Made by a program: the position numbers and the translations under genes
In this document: in pieces, positions 53,117 to 63,622 of the stretch
How positions within the stretch are numbered: position 1 is the first letter of the stretch
Layout: each line of letters opens with the position of its first letter
Notes under the pieces: generated by a model
Seen by the model: the letters and a program-made list of their open reading frames with translations, nothing else
Told to the model about the DNA's origin: nothing
The model's database searches: none
Origin: Bowmanella yangjiangensis
GTDB taxonomy: Bacteria; Pseudomonadota; Gammaproteobacteria; Enterobacterales; Alteromonadaceae
Assembly (NCBI RefSeq): GCF_017255015.1
Contig: NZ_JAFKCS010000003.1
Location: forward strand, 224,014 to 288,013
Reading direction: 5' to 3'
DNA length: 64,000 nucleotides

Positions 53117-56100
53117 TCCGATGGCTTGTTGTTTTCTTTTGTTTGTTGGCCTTTGCTGTGCAGGCCGAGGAGTCCACACACCAGAAAAAGGTGCTGTTGA
53201 TGATGTCAGGTCATGCTGCAAAAGCAAAAGGGGACTTACTCGAATCCCTGGCAGCAGACCAGCCATTCAAGCTCGAACGTTTTAATGCGAAAGGTAAAAG
53301 TGATGCGCAAATCGCTGAAGAGTGGGGACGCGCGGACCTGATTCTGCTTGATGGTATCAATCCTGCACTGTCCGGATTTATGTTTGGCAAATATCAACCG
53401 ATGTTCAGCCAGTTTCCAGATGTTCCTGTGGTGAGTCTTGGCGACCCACAAAATACGGCAATGAACCAAGGATTAAATGCCGAACAGCAAAGCATGGTGA
53501 CGCAGTATTTCAACAATGCCGGACGCGGTAACTATCGTAACCTGATGCTGTACCTGAGCTCGCAGATTTTTGGGTTGACCACAGAACTACCGGCAGCGCC
53601 GGTGTCGATACCTGATGTAGGTCTTTATCACCCGGATTTCCCCCATCAGGTGAGTGATGATGAACAACGTTTTTTCGCTTCACTTAATCTAGATAAAAAC
53701 CTGCCTCTGGTGGGGATTGCAATACATCGTTCAGTGGTGGATTACGAGCAGCAGCAGATTGTTGATGCCATGATTCGGGGGATTGAAAGCAAAGGTGGGA
53801 GAGCCTTTGGCTTTTTCTTTGAGGGGGAAGATCAAGCCCTGAATTACACTGAGTTATTGCAGGATGAACAGGGAAATACCCGTGCGGATTTGTTGATCAA
53901 CTACCGCTCACTGCATTATGTTGAAAAACGCCGTAAGGAGTTCGAGCTGCTCGGTGTACCTGTTTTGCACGCGCTGAATTACACCGAAGGGGACGAAGCG
54001 GCATTTTCTGCCGACCATGCCGGTATTTCTCCCGGATTGACGCCCTTCTTTCTGGTCATGCCGGAAGATACCGGTAGTGCTGATCCGCAAATTATTGCGG
54101 CCAGTAAAGATGGTCGCAAAGTGGTCATGCAGGCGCAGATGAATGCGCTGGTGGAACGCGCCTTCAACCATGCCAATCTGAAACATATCAATAATGCTGA
54201 TAAAAAGGTCGCTACCTTTATCTGGAATTATCCCCCGGGTGAAAAGAACATTGGAGCGGCCTTTTTAGATGTGCCCGCGTCTATCGCAGAAATAGCCCGC
54301 GCCATGCATGAACAGGGGTATCAGGTGGACACGCCAGCCGCTCAGCAATTGATCGATGCGGCAGGTCAATTATTGCGGCCATATTACCGTAATGAAGATA
54401 CTGAGGGTCTGGTGGAGAAAGGCCTGGCTGACTATTTGCCATTGCAAACTTACCTGGCGTGGTTTAATCGCCTGCCAGAATCGGTGCGTGCTCCGATTGT
54501 TGAACGCTGGGGTGACGCCCAAGACAGTCATATGCTTACTGTACATAATGGTCAGCCACACTTTGTTATTCCGCGTATGCAACTGGGTAATCTAATCGTC
54601 TTACCTCAAGGGGTGCGAGGAGAAACGGCAAAGGAGCATGCAGCGTCTTACCACAGTACCAAAACACCTATTAACCATAGTTATCTGGCAATTTATCTCT
54701 ATGCTCGTCAGGTATTTGGAGCCAACGCGCTGATCCATCTCGGTACCCATGGTTCGCAGGAATGGCTGATGGGTAAGGAACGTGGCTTGTCAGTGTTTGA
54801 TGCACCTAATCTTGCTATTGGTAATCTGCCGGTATTTTATCCCTACATTATCGATAACGTTGGCGAAGCAATGCAGGCAAAGCGTCGAGGACGGGCGACT
54901 ATGCTAAGCCATTTGACTCCGGGTTTTGCTAAGGCTGGTTTATATGCAGACGTGGCCAAACTTAATGAACTGATTAACAACCATCTGATGTTGGATCAGG
55001 GCCAAACGCGGGATAATACCCGGGATAAAATCATCCAATTGGCAGATGAACTTAATATTCTCGCTGACCTGGCGCTCACCAAACAGCAATTGGCGGGGAG
55101 CTTTGAAGAATACCTCAGCCGAATACAGGACCATCTCACCGCCCTCAGTGAACAAAGTCAGCCGCTGGGTGTGCACACCTTTGGATTGCTGCCACAGGAT
55201 GCACACTTGTACAGCACAATATTGCAAATACTTGGTGAATCTTTCATGCAACAGGCGGCGGAGTATGAGCAGCAGCAGGGATTAACCTTGCCGGCTGCGT
55301 TGCGACTGGACAAAAACGCTGTGCTGGCATTAGAAGCTATTGACGGATTTCAACTGCTGCATGCTTTTATTACCGGTCAGCCCACACCTAATCTGACAGC
55401 GTCACTAACAACCAAACTTAACGAAGCTCGCGAGCACTGGGACAACTTTCAGCAAATTGCGGAAGTGCAGAATTTACTTAAGGCATTAAGCGGACAGTAC
55501 ATTCCCGTTTCTCATGGTGGAGACCCCATCCGTAATCCGCAAGCCGCGCCAACAGGGCGAAATCTGATTGGTTTTAATCCGTCCAAGGTGCCTTCGCCGG
55601 AAGCCTACCAGGCAGGGGTGGCGGTTATGAAGCAGACAATCGCGGATTATGTAGCGAAACACGGACGTTATCCGCAAAAGCTGGCATTTTCCCTATGGTC
55701 TTTGGAAACCATGCGCCATCAGGGCGCGCTGGAAGCGCAGATTCTCTATGCGCTAGGAGTGAAGCCCGTGTGGAATGCACAGGGGCAGATGACCGACACC
55801 GAGATCATTCCCTACAGCGAACTAAAGCGTCCCCGTATTGATGTGGTGGTGTCGGCAACCGGGTTGTATCGTGATGCATTTCCCAACGTGATGCTGTGGC
55901 TGGCCGACGCCATAGATAAAATCGCTAAACTGAAAGAAGAAAATAACTTTGTATATAAGCACACCAGTGCGTTGAAAACACAACTATTGGCAAGTGGCAA
56001 GACGGATGAAGATGCCGACTATTTGTCTTCGGTGAGGATTTTCTCCAATCAATCGGGAGCTTACGGCACAGGCTTGGCGGGTAAGGCATTGGCATCCGAT

Positions 56101-57033
56101 ACCTGGGAAGATGACTCGGATATGGCGCAGACTTACTTGCGTCGTATGGGCTTTGCTTTTGGCAAAGATGAAACGCGATGGAGTGAAAATGTAGAAGATG
56201 CACAGTTATACGCAAAGGTATTATCTGGCACCGATGCTGTGATTTTTTCTCGTTCAACCAATCTTTATGCCCTTATGACTAATGATGACCCGTTCCAATA
56301 TTTTGGTGGTGTTGGATTGGCCGTGCGCCACCTGGATGGTCAGACGCCGGAAATGTACGTGTCGAACTTGCGCCGTGTAGACGATGTAAAGAGTCAGACT
56401 ATGACGGATTTTCTTAATCAGGAGATGCGCAGCCGCTATTTCCATCCTCGCTGGATTGGTGCCATGCAGGAGGCTGGGTATGCTGGGGCTACAGCTATCC
56501 TGGACAGAATGAACAATATGTGGGGATGGGAGGTCATGACGCCTGAGGCGGTGAGAGACGACCAATGGCAGGAGTTTTTCGATGTCTATGTGGATGATAA
56601 GTACCAACTTGATATGAAAGCCTTTTTCGAAAAACACAATGCTGATGCGTTGGCACAAATGTTGGAACGTATGCTGGAAGCAGTGCGCAAAGGTTATTGG
56701 CAGGCGGACGCGCAAACCCTGAAGCGAATGCTGGAGGAGTACCAGGATCTGGCTAGCCGCTACGATGTGTTTACGAACAATCAGAAGTTTAAGGACTTCG
56801 TTGCACGGCAAGCGGCTGGCTTTGGTTTGGCCCCACTTGTCAGTGCCCCGTCGGCGGCAAACGAAGCGATAGGGGCTAAGCAAGTGCAAGGGCAGGAACT
56901 TAAAGAAGTACAGAAAGATTCAACTGTTGAACCTGACTACCGAGCATGGTATCTGATCGGAACGATATTTTTATTAGGTATGGTCAGCCCTTACCTGCAA
57001 CGTCAACCAAGACGGTTAGCTGCTGTAGGTTGA
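53113..57033 (+). CDS. membrane-anchored periplasmic CobN-like chelatase (HmuS-type)
   Basis: A 1306-residue protein of the CobN/magnesium-chelatase H-subunit family. An N-terminal signal peptide (about 1-19, MIRWLVVFFCLLAFAVQAEE) and a C-terminal membrane span (about 1280-1297, YLIGTIFLLGMVSPYL) place the body in the periplasm, unlike biosynthetic CobN. Recognisable pieces are FIWNYPPGEKNIGAAFLDVPASI, HLGTHGSQEWLMGKERGLS, PYIIDNVGEAMQAKRRGRATMLSHLTP and NLYALMTNDDPFQYFGG. In Bacteroides, HmuS-type homologues in haem operons remove iron from haem. No cobaltochelatase partners CobS/CobT or cob genes are present, which favours that role over cobalamin synthesis. Confidence 0.88.
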   Translation: MIRWLVVFFCLLAFAVQAEESTHQKKVLLMMSGHAAKAKGDLLESLAADQPFKLERFNAKGKSDAQIAEEWGRADLILLDGINPALSGFMFGKYQPMFSQFPDVPVVSLGDPQNTAMNQGLNAEQQSMVTQYFNNAGRGNYRNLMLYLSSQIFGLTTELPAAPVSIPDVGLYHPDFPHQVSDDEQRFFASLNLDKNLPLVGIAIHRSVVDYEQQQIVDAMIRGIESKGGRAFGFFFEGEDQALNYTELLQDEQGNTRADLLINYRSLHYVEKRRKEFELLGVPVLHALNYTEGDEAAFSADHAGISPGLTPFFLVMPEDTGSADPQIIAASKDGRKVVMQAQMNALVERAFNHANLKHINNADKKVATFIWNYPPGEKNIGAAFLDVPASIAEIARAMHEQGYQVDTPAAQQLIDAAGQLLRPYYRNEDTEGLVEKGLADYLPLQTYLAWFNRLPESVRAPIVERWGDAQDSHMLTVHNGQPHFVIPRMQLGNLIVLPQGVRGETAKEHAASYHSTKTPINHSYLAIYLYARQVFGANALIHLGTHGSQEWLMGKERGLSVFDAPNLAIGNLPVFYPYIIDNVGEAMQAKRRGRATMLSHLTPGFAKAGLYADVAKLNELINNHLMLDQGQTRDNTRDKIIQLADELNILADLALTKQQLAGSFEEYLSRIQDHLTALSEQSQPLGVHTFGLLPQDAHLYSTILQILGESFMQQAAEYEQQQGLTLPAALRLDKNAVLALEAIDGFQLLHAFITGQPTPNLTASLTTKLNEAREHWDNFQQIAEVQNLLKALSGQYIPVSHGGDPIRNPQAAPTGRNLIGFNPSKVPSPEAYQAGVAVMKQTIADYVAKHGRYPQKLAFSLWSLETMRHQGALEAQILYALGVKPVWNAQGQMTDTEIIPYSELKRPRIDVVVSATGLYRDAFPNVMLWLADAIDKIAKLKEENNFVYKHTSALKTQLLASGKTDEDADYLSSVRIFSNQSGAYGTGLAGKALASDTWEDDSDMAQTYLRRMGFAFGKDETRWSENVEDAQLYAKVLSGTDAVIFSRSTNLYALMTNDDPFQYFGGVGLAVRHLDGQTPEMYVSNLRRVDDVKSQTMTDFLNQEMRSRYFHPRWIGAMQEAGYAGATAILDRMNNMWGWEVMTPEAVRDDQWQEFFDVYVDDKYQLDMKAFFEKHNADALAQMLERMLEAVRKGYWQADAQTLKRMLEEYQDLASRYDVFTNNQKFKDFVARQAAGFGLAPLVSAPSAANEAIGAKQVQGQELKEVQKDSTVEPDYRAWYLIGTIFLLGMVSPYLQRQPRRLAAVG

Positions 57034-57200
57034 GTTATTCTCATCGGTATAGAGTAAACACAGCACGTCGGCAGGTTTTCCCCCCTGGACTTGTCGGCGG
57101 CTGGTCTCTTTTGCCTGCATAATTAATAGGTTAAATATTGTCAGTTGTCCGTCACTGACATATCGTAGGCTAACTACAGGGGACATCACGGGAGTGACGG

Positions 57201-58145
57201 ATGGAATTGTTATTTGAGTACGTACTGCGCATCGAAACGTTTTTGCTTATTTTTGTGGTGGTGGTGCTAAAATCCTCCATCATCTTCGTACCGCAAAATC
57301 GCGCTTATCTAATTGAACGCTTTGGTAAATATCAGTCTACTCGCGAGGCCGGACTGAATTTTATCGTGCCTTTTATCGACCGTATTGCCGCCGACCGCTC
57401 ATTGAAAGAGCAGGCGGTGGATGTCCCAGAGCAAAGCGCGATCACCAAGGACAATATTTCTCTCAAAGTGGATGGGGTGCTGTATTTCCGGGTGCTGGAT
57501 CCCTACAAGGCGACCTATGGCGTGGATGACTATATCTTTGCCGTGACCCAGCTTGCTCAAACCACCATGCGTTCTGAGCTGGGAAAAATGGAGCTCGATA
57601 AGACCTTTGAAGAGCGCGACCAGTTGAACACCAATATCGTTTCTGCCATCAATGAAGCGTCTGGCCCTTGGGGGATCCAGGTGATGCGCTACGAAATCAA
57701 AGATATCGTACCGCCGCACTCGGTAATGGAAGCCATGGAAGCACAAATGAAGGCCGAGCGGGTCAAGCGGGCACAGATTCTTGAGTCAGAAGGTGACCGG
57801 CAGGCTGCTATCAACCGTGCTGAAGGTGAAAAGGCCTCTGTGGTGCTGGCCGCTGAAGCAGAAAAATCCGAGCAAGTGCTGCGCGCTGAAGGTGAGGCCA
57901 AAGCCATTCTGGCGGTGGCTGAAGCCCAGGCCGAAGCCCTGCGCCTGGTGGGTGAAGCCGCCAACACCGAGCAAGGACAAAAGGCCATTCAGTTGGATTT
58001 GGCCACTAAGGCCATCGCTGCTAAACAGGCTATAGCCAAAGAGTCTTCTGTGGTGCTGTTGCCGGAGAGTGGTACTGATGCCGCTTCTATGGTGGCCCAG
58101 GCCATGACCATTATCACCGGAATCAAAGGCAACAAGGGGGCCTGA
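57201..58145 (+). CDS. qmcA: SPFH/stomatin-like membrane protein (QmcA-type)
   Basis: A 314-residue protein with an N-terminal membrane segment (about 10-29, IETFLLIFVVVVLKSSIIFV) and an SPFH/band-7 domain (about 30-195; VPQNRAYLIERFGKY, TKDNISLKVDGVLYFRV, GPWGIQVMRYEIKDI). An alanine/glutamate-rich coiled coil follows (EKASVVLAAEAEKSEQVLRAEGEAKAI). Such proteins form membrane-bound rings and often pair with NfeD, as here with a one-base overlap. Confidence 0.92.
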   Translation: MELLFEYVLRIETFLLIFVVVVLKSSIIFVPQNRAYLIERFGKYQSTREAGLNFIVPFIDRIAADRSLKEQAVDVPEQSAITKDNISLKVDGVLYFRVLDPYKATYGVDDYIFAVTQLAQTTMRSELGKMELDKTFEERDQLNTNIVSAINEASGPWGIQVMRYEIKDIVPPHSVMEAMEAQMKAERVKRAQILESEGDRQAAINRAEGEKASVVLAAEAEKSEQVLRAEGEAKAILAVAEAQAEALRLVGEAANTEQGQKAIQLDLATKAIAAKQAIAKESSVVLLPESGTDAASMVAQAMTIITGIKGNKGA

Positions 58146-58609
58146 TGACAGTGTTCACTGAACATATGGCCGAAAGCTTGATGGTGCTGGGTTTAGCACT
58201 ATTGGCAATTGAGGTGTTGGTGCTGGGTTTTGCCACCTTTGTGCTGTTTTTCGTCGGCTTAGCGGCGTTGGCGACAGGATTGATGATGTATATGGGCATA
58301 TTGAGTCAGGATATGTTCAGCGCCCTGGCTAGCGTGGCAATTTTTAGCGCCTTGCTAGCGCTTATCTTGTGGAAGCCACTTAAAAACTTACAAAGCAAAG
58401 GTAAACCCAAGCAAGTGCAAAGTGATTTAATTGGTTATCAGTTTGAACTGCCAGAAGCGTTGCAGCCGGGTAAAAGTATGGAATATCGTTATTCTGGTAT
58501 TACCTGGCAGGTGCATAGTCAGCAACCCATCGAAGCAGGACAGACGGTGCAGGTTGTAAAAGTTGCGGTGGGACGTTTGGATGTCTCACCTGTGCAGGAC
58601 CCTTCATGA
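58145..58609 (+). CDS. NfeD-family membrane protein
   Basis: A 154-residue protein with two or three hydrophobic segments (about 10-50 and 55-75) and a C-terminal OB-like domain (about 90-148; LPEALQPGKSMEYRYSGITWQVHS). It is the usual short-form NfeD partner of a stomatin-like protein, encoded immediately after it; the start overlaps the qmcA stop (TGATG). Confidence 0.88.
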   Translation: MTVFTEHMAESLMVLGLALLAIEVLVLGFATFVLFFVGLAALATGLMMYMGILSQDMFSALASVAIFSALLALILWKPLKNLQSKGKPKQVQSDLIGYQFELPEALQPGKSMEYRYSGITWQVHSQQPIEAGQTVQVVKVAVGRLDVSPVQDPS

Positions 58610-59082
58610 AGCATATTCGCCTGGCGCAGGCTGGTAGTGATGATAAAAGTTATTTCTGGCGGCTTTACCAGCAGGCTATGCGCGGGCATATCGAAAGCCA
58701 GTGGGGATGGGATGAGACTTGGCAGCGAGAGGATTTTGCTAAACGCTGGCAGGAAAATGACAATCTGCTGCTGGTATCGGGTCGTCTTAATTTGGGCTAT
58801 GCGCAGGTCAGCCGCGGTTCGGATGCGGTGTTGAATATCACTATGCTGATAATTGCGCCTCAGTGGCGCAATAAAGGTATTGGACGGCAGGTGTTGGTAT
58901 CGCTGCAGCGAGCCTATCAGGCTGAGGAGATAACGCTGAGAGTGTTCCGCTGTAATCAGCAGGCGTTACAGTTTTATTTGAATGCCGGTTTCAGCCTGAG
59001 TGCCGAAGAACCTGATTTTTACTTGTTACGAGTAAGGGCAGGAGAGCTGCAAGCGGCCCAACCCAAGGTCAGGCGCGCTTAA
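58606..59082 (+). CDS. GNAT-family N-acetyltransferase
   Basis: A 158-residue acetyl-CoA-dependent acyltransferase. The acetyl-CoA loop APQWRNKGIGRQVL follows strand LNITMLIIAP, with VFRCNQQALQFYLNAGF as the C-terminal family pattern. It overlaps the NfeD gene by four bases (ATGA), completing a three-gene operon. The substrate is unknown. Confidence 0.87.
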   Translation: MKHIRLAQAGSDDKSYFWRLYQQAMRGHIESQWGWDETWQREDFAKRWQENDNLLLVSGRLNLGYAQVSRGSDAVLNITMLIIAPQWRNKGIGRQVLVSLQRAYQAEEITLRVFRCNQQALQFYLNAGFSLSAEEPDFYLLRVRAGELQAAQPKVRRA

Positions 59083-59090
59083 AAGGATAC

Positions 59091-59417
59091 TCAGTCGTCC
59101 TGAGCTTCTACCGCCTGCACATCTATCCCCATTTTTTCCATGATAGTACGTGCCTCCGCAGGGATGCGGTGCGGATTATCTTTTTGCAGGTCTGCATCAT
59201 TGGGCAGCGGCTGCCCGGTAAAGGCGTGCAGAAATGCTTCGCAGAGTAATTCTGAATTGGTGGCGTGTCGCAGGTTATTCACCTGACGACGGGTCCGTTC
59301 ATCGGTCAGCACTTTCAGTACGTTCAATGGAATGGACACGGTAATCTTTTTGACCTGCTCGCTTTTCTTTCCATGCTCGGCGTAAGGGTGAATATATTCG
59401 CCATTCCATTTAGCCAT
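59091..59417 (-). CDS. metJ: methionine regulon repressor MetJ
   Basis: A 108-residue ribbon-helix-helix repressor from the ATG at 59417 ([18 protein letters not shown], the conserved start); the frame is open to 59480 without family match. The DNA-binding strand is [15 protein letters not shown], followed by [32 protein letters not shown]. With SAM bound it represses methionine genes at tandem Met boxes. Such boxes lie between it and divergent metF. Confidence 0.97.
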   Translation of the reverse strand: MAKWNGEYIHPYAEHGKKSEQVKKITVSIPLNVLKVLTDERTRRQVNNLRHATNSELLCEAFLHAFTGQPLPNDADLQKDNPHRIPAEARTIMEKMGIDVQAVEAQDD

Positions 59418-59528
59418 GTTTCTGCCTGTTTTATTGTATGTTAGATGGCAAAATTCTAACCGCTGGCAGAATTCAGTCAATCTAGAAGTCCAAACATCTT
59501 GATGTCTGAGCAGAATCCAAGTAGATTT

Positions 59529-60459
<931 letters not shown>

Positions 60460-60549
60460 AGCGCAGAATCTTAATTGAAGGGCATCTGATGATGTCCTTT
60501 TTTTTTGACCGCGGTACACTTGAACTTGAATTAGCGCCGGAGTCAGGGC

Positions 60550-61410
60550 ATGGACAAGTTCACGCGTTTAAAACAGTTGTCAGCAGGCCAGGTGAAGTTT
60601 TTTGCTTCCGCCATGTTGGCTCGTTGCCAGCAAGACCGCATCACAGTGACAGCCGGTCATTTAGCTTATGTGTCTCTGTTGTCGCTGGTGCCTTTTATTA
60701 TGGTGTTTTTCACTATTTTGTCGGCGTTCCCCGCATTTGGTTCGGCCCGTGGCGATTTGGAAGCCTTTATCTTCAGTAACTTTGTGCCCCATGCTGGTGG
60801 CGTAGTGCAGAAGTATGTGGCTGAGTTTGTCGGTAATGCATCGCAGATGGGGGCGGTTAGCATTCTGTTCCTGGTGGTTGTGGCCCTGATGTTGATCTCC
60901 AATGTAGATAAGACCATCAATCATATCTTTCGTACCAGCAGCGACAGACGCGCGATTTTTACTTTTGCGATTTATTGGATGGTGCTGACTTTGGGGCCTA
61001 TGTTGATAGGTTCTGGTCTGGCTATCAGTTCTTACTTGGTCGGTTTGGCTGCTTTCGCCGAAGACTATACGCCTGGCATTACCACGGTATTGTTGAAAAT
61101 GGTGCCCTTTATTACCTCCATGGGGGCCTTCTTTATTTTGTATATGGTGGTGCCCAATCGAGCAGTACGTGCCCGCCACGCCTTTGCCGGCGCTTTTTTG
61201 GCAACCTGTTTGTTTGAGTTGTCCAAAAAGGGCTTTGCCTTGTATGTGGCGAGTTTTCCTTCCTATCAAGTGATTTACGGTGCCCTGGCTGCAGTGCCGA
61301 TCTTGTTTGTTTGGATTTATTTGTCCTGGATAGTGGTGCTTTTGGGCGCAGAGTTCACCGTTCAGGTTGAAAATCTGGCCAAGCAATCCGCCGGGGATGA
61401 ACAAGTTTAA
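60550..61410 (+). CDS. yihY: YihY/BrkB-family inner-membrane protein
   Basis: A 286-residue membrane protein with about six hydrophobic segments. TAGHLAYVSLLSLVPFIMVFFTILSAFP near the N-terminus and the LAAVPILFVWIYLSWIVVLLGAEFT stretch near the C-terminus are characteristic. Function in the cell is not settled. In E. coli yihY lies next to dtd; here dtd follows after three small envelope genes, so the neighbourhood is partly conserved. Confidence 0.92.
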   Translation: MDKFTRLKQLSAGQVKFFASAMLARCQQDRITVTAGHLAYVSLLSLVPFIMVFFTILSAFPAFGSARGDLEAFIFSNFVPHAGGVVQKYVAEFVGNASQMGAVSILFLVVVALMLISNVDKTINHIFRTSSDRRAIFTFAIYWMVLTLGPMLIGSGLAISSYLVGLAAFAEDYTPGITTVLLKMVPFITSMGAFFILYMVVPNRAVRARHAFAGAFLATCLFELSKKGFALYVASFPSYQVIYGALAAVPILFVWIYLSWIVVLLGAEFTVQVENLAKQSAGDEQV

Positions 61411-61526
61411 GCAGAGATCGCACAGCCCCCTACAGTTCTCCACACTTCCTAACAGTTAGATGAATATCAACTTGTTATCTTGCCCTGTCAGATATCAAGA
61501 TGCTGTTTATTGACCGAGAGGGAATT

Positions 61527-62183
61527 ATGAAAATTGGTGTGGAACAAATTACGCTGTTGCTCTTAGGGGCATTGGGAATTGTGGCATGTGGCGATCAGAT
61601 AGATAAATCCATTGATGACAAACCTAAGAACAGGGACACGGCCCTGACCTTTGTTAATGCGCTAAACGACGACGCAAGGTTTTACCTGCAGCCTCAGGTG
61701 ATGATTGGCGATGTGTTTCAGGAAAAGTACAAAGCGGCAGATCTGCTCAAGAACGATTATCGTAGTTATCTTTATGCATGGAACAAGGATCATCATAAAA
61801 CCACTTTTGGGGTGCGTGACAACAACAGCAATAATAAGCAACATAAGCTGGACGCGAATTTAACCGACGGTGGACGAACCTGGGTCGTCGCCTGGATGAA
61901 AGGGAACGACTATCAGTTATCTGTGTTTGAAAAGTCTCCCCGTAATCGCAGTGACACTATTACCTTAAGAGTATTGGCTAGCGTTGATATGGATGTGGCG
62001 GTGGATGGGAATGTGTTGAGTCGAGCTAAGTCTGGCGTTGTGTCTGCACATATAAGCGTCGAACATTGCAGCGGTTCTTTATTTTTGGCCAATCACCCTA
62101 TTGACTTGTGTCAGCGAGACTACGGCCGCTCATATTTGGCCGTAGCTGATCAAAATGGACTCAGAGTTGTTGTTGAAGAGTAG
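61527..62183 (+). CDS. probable lipoprotein, unknown
   Basis: A 218-residue protein from the ATG at 61527 (GAGGGA upstream; ATG 61500 is in frame but poorer). A lipoprotein signal peptide ends in the lipobox LGIVAC at about residues 16-21. The mature part contains ARFYLQPQVMIGDVF, a repeated beta pattern and two later cysteines (HCSGSLF and DLCQRDYG) that may pair. I do not recognise the family. Confidence 0.65.
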   Translation: MKIGVEQITLLLLGALGIVACGDQIDKSIDDKPKNRDTALTFVNALNDDARFYLQPQVMIGDVFQEKYKAADLLKNDYRSYLYAWNKDHHKTTFGVRDNNSNNKQHKLDANLTDGGRTWVVAWMKGNDYQLSVFEKSPRNRSDTITLRVLASVDMDVAVDGNVLSRAKSGVVSAHISVEHCSGSLFLANHPIDLCQRDYGRSYLAVADQNGLRVVVEE

Positions 62184-62191
62184 TGCCCTGA

Positions 62192-62830
62192 TTATTGCTG
62201 CATACTCTTAATGAAATCGTTGGATTGTGATATGGCACGATTCATTTCACTAATTAACTGATTGATATCACGCTTGATACTGCCGAATTCACCTTGCAGT
62301 GAACCTATGGCGCTTGCGTTCAGGTTATGCTTTAAGTACAACACATTGTCTTTCAAGGCGCTTAACACAGGCGCCATTTTACTCTCGGCGCGGCGCATCG
62401 AGGTAATGAGTTGCTGGTAGCGGCGGCGGGTGTCTTTTAATTTAACTGTGCTGTCACGTCTGAGCTTTTCACTCTCATATTGCTCCAGCTCATCCTGCCA
62501 CTCGTCAAATAAAGCTTCGGCGACATCTTCAACCTTGTCTATGCGAGTGGAGACTTTATTGGCTGAGGCTTCGCTGGCGTCATATTGGTCTTTGAGATCC
62601 TCATATACGCTTTGTAATTCGCCACCATCAAATTGCAACAAGGTACTGAAACGTTCCAGTGCCGAACTAAATTGTTGTTGGGCATCTTCCTGCGCATCCT
62701 TGGCGTCTTCCACTCTGTCGACCAGTATATCGCGCTTCTCAAAGCCGACTTTCTCCATGGCAGAGTAGTAGGCAGATTGGCAACCAGTCAGTAACAGCCA
62801 AATGCTCAGTATTGATGCCCAGCGTAACAT
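62192..62830 (-). CDS. DUF2959 lipoprotein
   Basis: A 212-residue coiled-coil lipoprotein with lipobox LLTGC at residues 13-17. The rest is almost entirely helical (RVEDAKDAQEDAQQQFSSALERFSTLLQ, YDASEASANKVSTRIDKVEDVAEALFDEW) and matches DUF2959, common in Alteromonadales and Vibrionales. It is probably a periplasmic, membrane-anchored coiled coil of unknown role. Its ATG overlaps the stop of the small membrane gene upstream by one base. Confidence 0.85.
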   Translation of the reverse strand: MLRWASILSIWLLLTGCQSAYYSAMEKVGFEKRDILVDRVEDAKDAQEDAQQQFSSALERFSTLLQFDGGELQSVYEDLKDQYDASEASANKVSTRIDKVEDVAEALFDEWQDELEQYESEKLRRDSTVKLKDTRRRYQQLITSMRRAESKMAPVLSALKDNVLYLKHNLNASAIGSLQGEFGSIKRDINQLISEMNRAISQSNDFIKSMQQ

Positions 62831-63054
62831 TATTCGTTTGCCTTGAACTTTGCTGCGTCAATAATCGCCCAGAGGTGTGCGATAGCGCCTATGATGGCCG
62901 GCACTACCAGGAACCATAAGGCATATCCACCAAACGCGATGATGGCAAAAATGAGCGCGGCTAAAATGCGTCCCTGAACCAGTTGGCCCAAACCAGGGAA
63001 AAATACGTTACAGATAGCGGCTATTACATTGCCGCCGGACCCTTGTCCTGACAT
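62830..63054 (-). CDS. small TM2-like membrane protein
   Basis: A 74-residue protein from the ATG at 63054 (GGAGA upstream). Two hydrophobic segments (about 34-50 and 55-70) follow a NVFFPGLGQLVQGR segment that is typical of TM2-like small membrane proteins. It is translationally coupled to the DUF2959 gene, so the two probably act together in the envelope. Confidence 0.65.
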   Translation of the reverse strand: MSGQGSGGNVIAAICNVFFPGLGQLVQGRILAALIFAIIAFGGYALWFLVVPAIIGAIAHLWAIIDAAKFKANE

Positions 63055-63158
63055 GAATATCTCCATTGAGCTGTTGTCTACGCAGTTAAGTTAATTCAAT
63101 TATGCAGAGTAGGCAAACTTTGCCACAATCGATGACCCGGAAGATTCAGGAAATTCAG

Positions 63159-63599
63159 ATGATTGCGTTGTTACAAAGAGTTTCTTCTGCTCAGGTCGAT
63201 GTGGAAGGGAAAACGGTTGGTAAGATTGGTAAGGGCACTATGTTGTTGTTAGGAGTTGAGCAGGGCGACGACGAAGCCAAGGCCAAGCGCCTTTGTGAGC
63301 GGGTGTTGAATTATCGAATCTTTAGCGATGCGCAAGGCAAAATGAACCTCAATTTGTCTCAGGTAGCGGGGCAACTGTTAGTGGTATCTCAGTTTACCTT
63401 GGTGGCCGACACGGAAAAAGGCAACAGACCCAGCTTTTCCCGTGCGGGCGAACCACAAAAAAGTAAGCTTTTGTATGAGTACTTTGTCAGCCAGGTAAAA
63501 GCTGCAGGAATTGAATGCCAGACCGGACAGTTCGGTGCCGATATGCAGGTGAGCCTGGTGAATGATGGACCGGTAACTTTTCAACTGCGAGTAGCGTGA
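63159..63599 (+). CDS. dtd: D-aminoacyl-tRNA deacylase
   Basis: A 146-residue proofreading enzyme that hydrolyses D-amino acids from tRNA. From the ATG at 63159 it begins [18 protein letters not shown] as in E. coli Dtd. The catalytic motifs [21 protein letters not shown] (SQxTL) and [11 protein letters not shown] (NxGPVT) are intact. The open frame to 63102 is not used. AGGA lies eight bases upstream. Confidence 0.97.
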   Translation: MIALLQRVSSAQVDVEGKTVGKIGKGTMLLLGVEQGDDEAKAKRLCERVLNYRIFSDAQGKMNLNLSQVAGQLLVVSQFTLVADTEKGNRPSFSRAGEPQKSKLLYEYFVSQVKAAGIECQTGQFGADMQVSLVNDGPVTFQLRVA

Positions 63600-63622
63600 A
63601 ACCCCTGCAGCAGTGTTTCTTC

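Noticed and set aside
53113..57033. Reading the CobN-like gene as a cobalamin-biosynthetic cobaltochelatase
   Set aside because: It has a signal peptide and a C-terminal anchor, lacks CobS/CobT and other cob genes, and is linked to a haem-type receptor and ExbB/DUF2149 genes.
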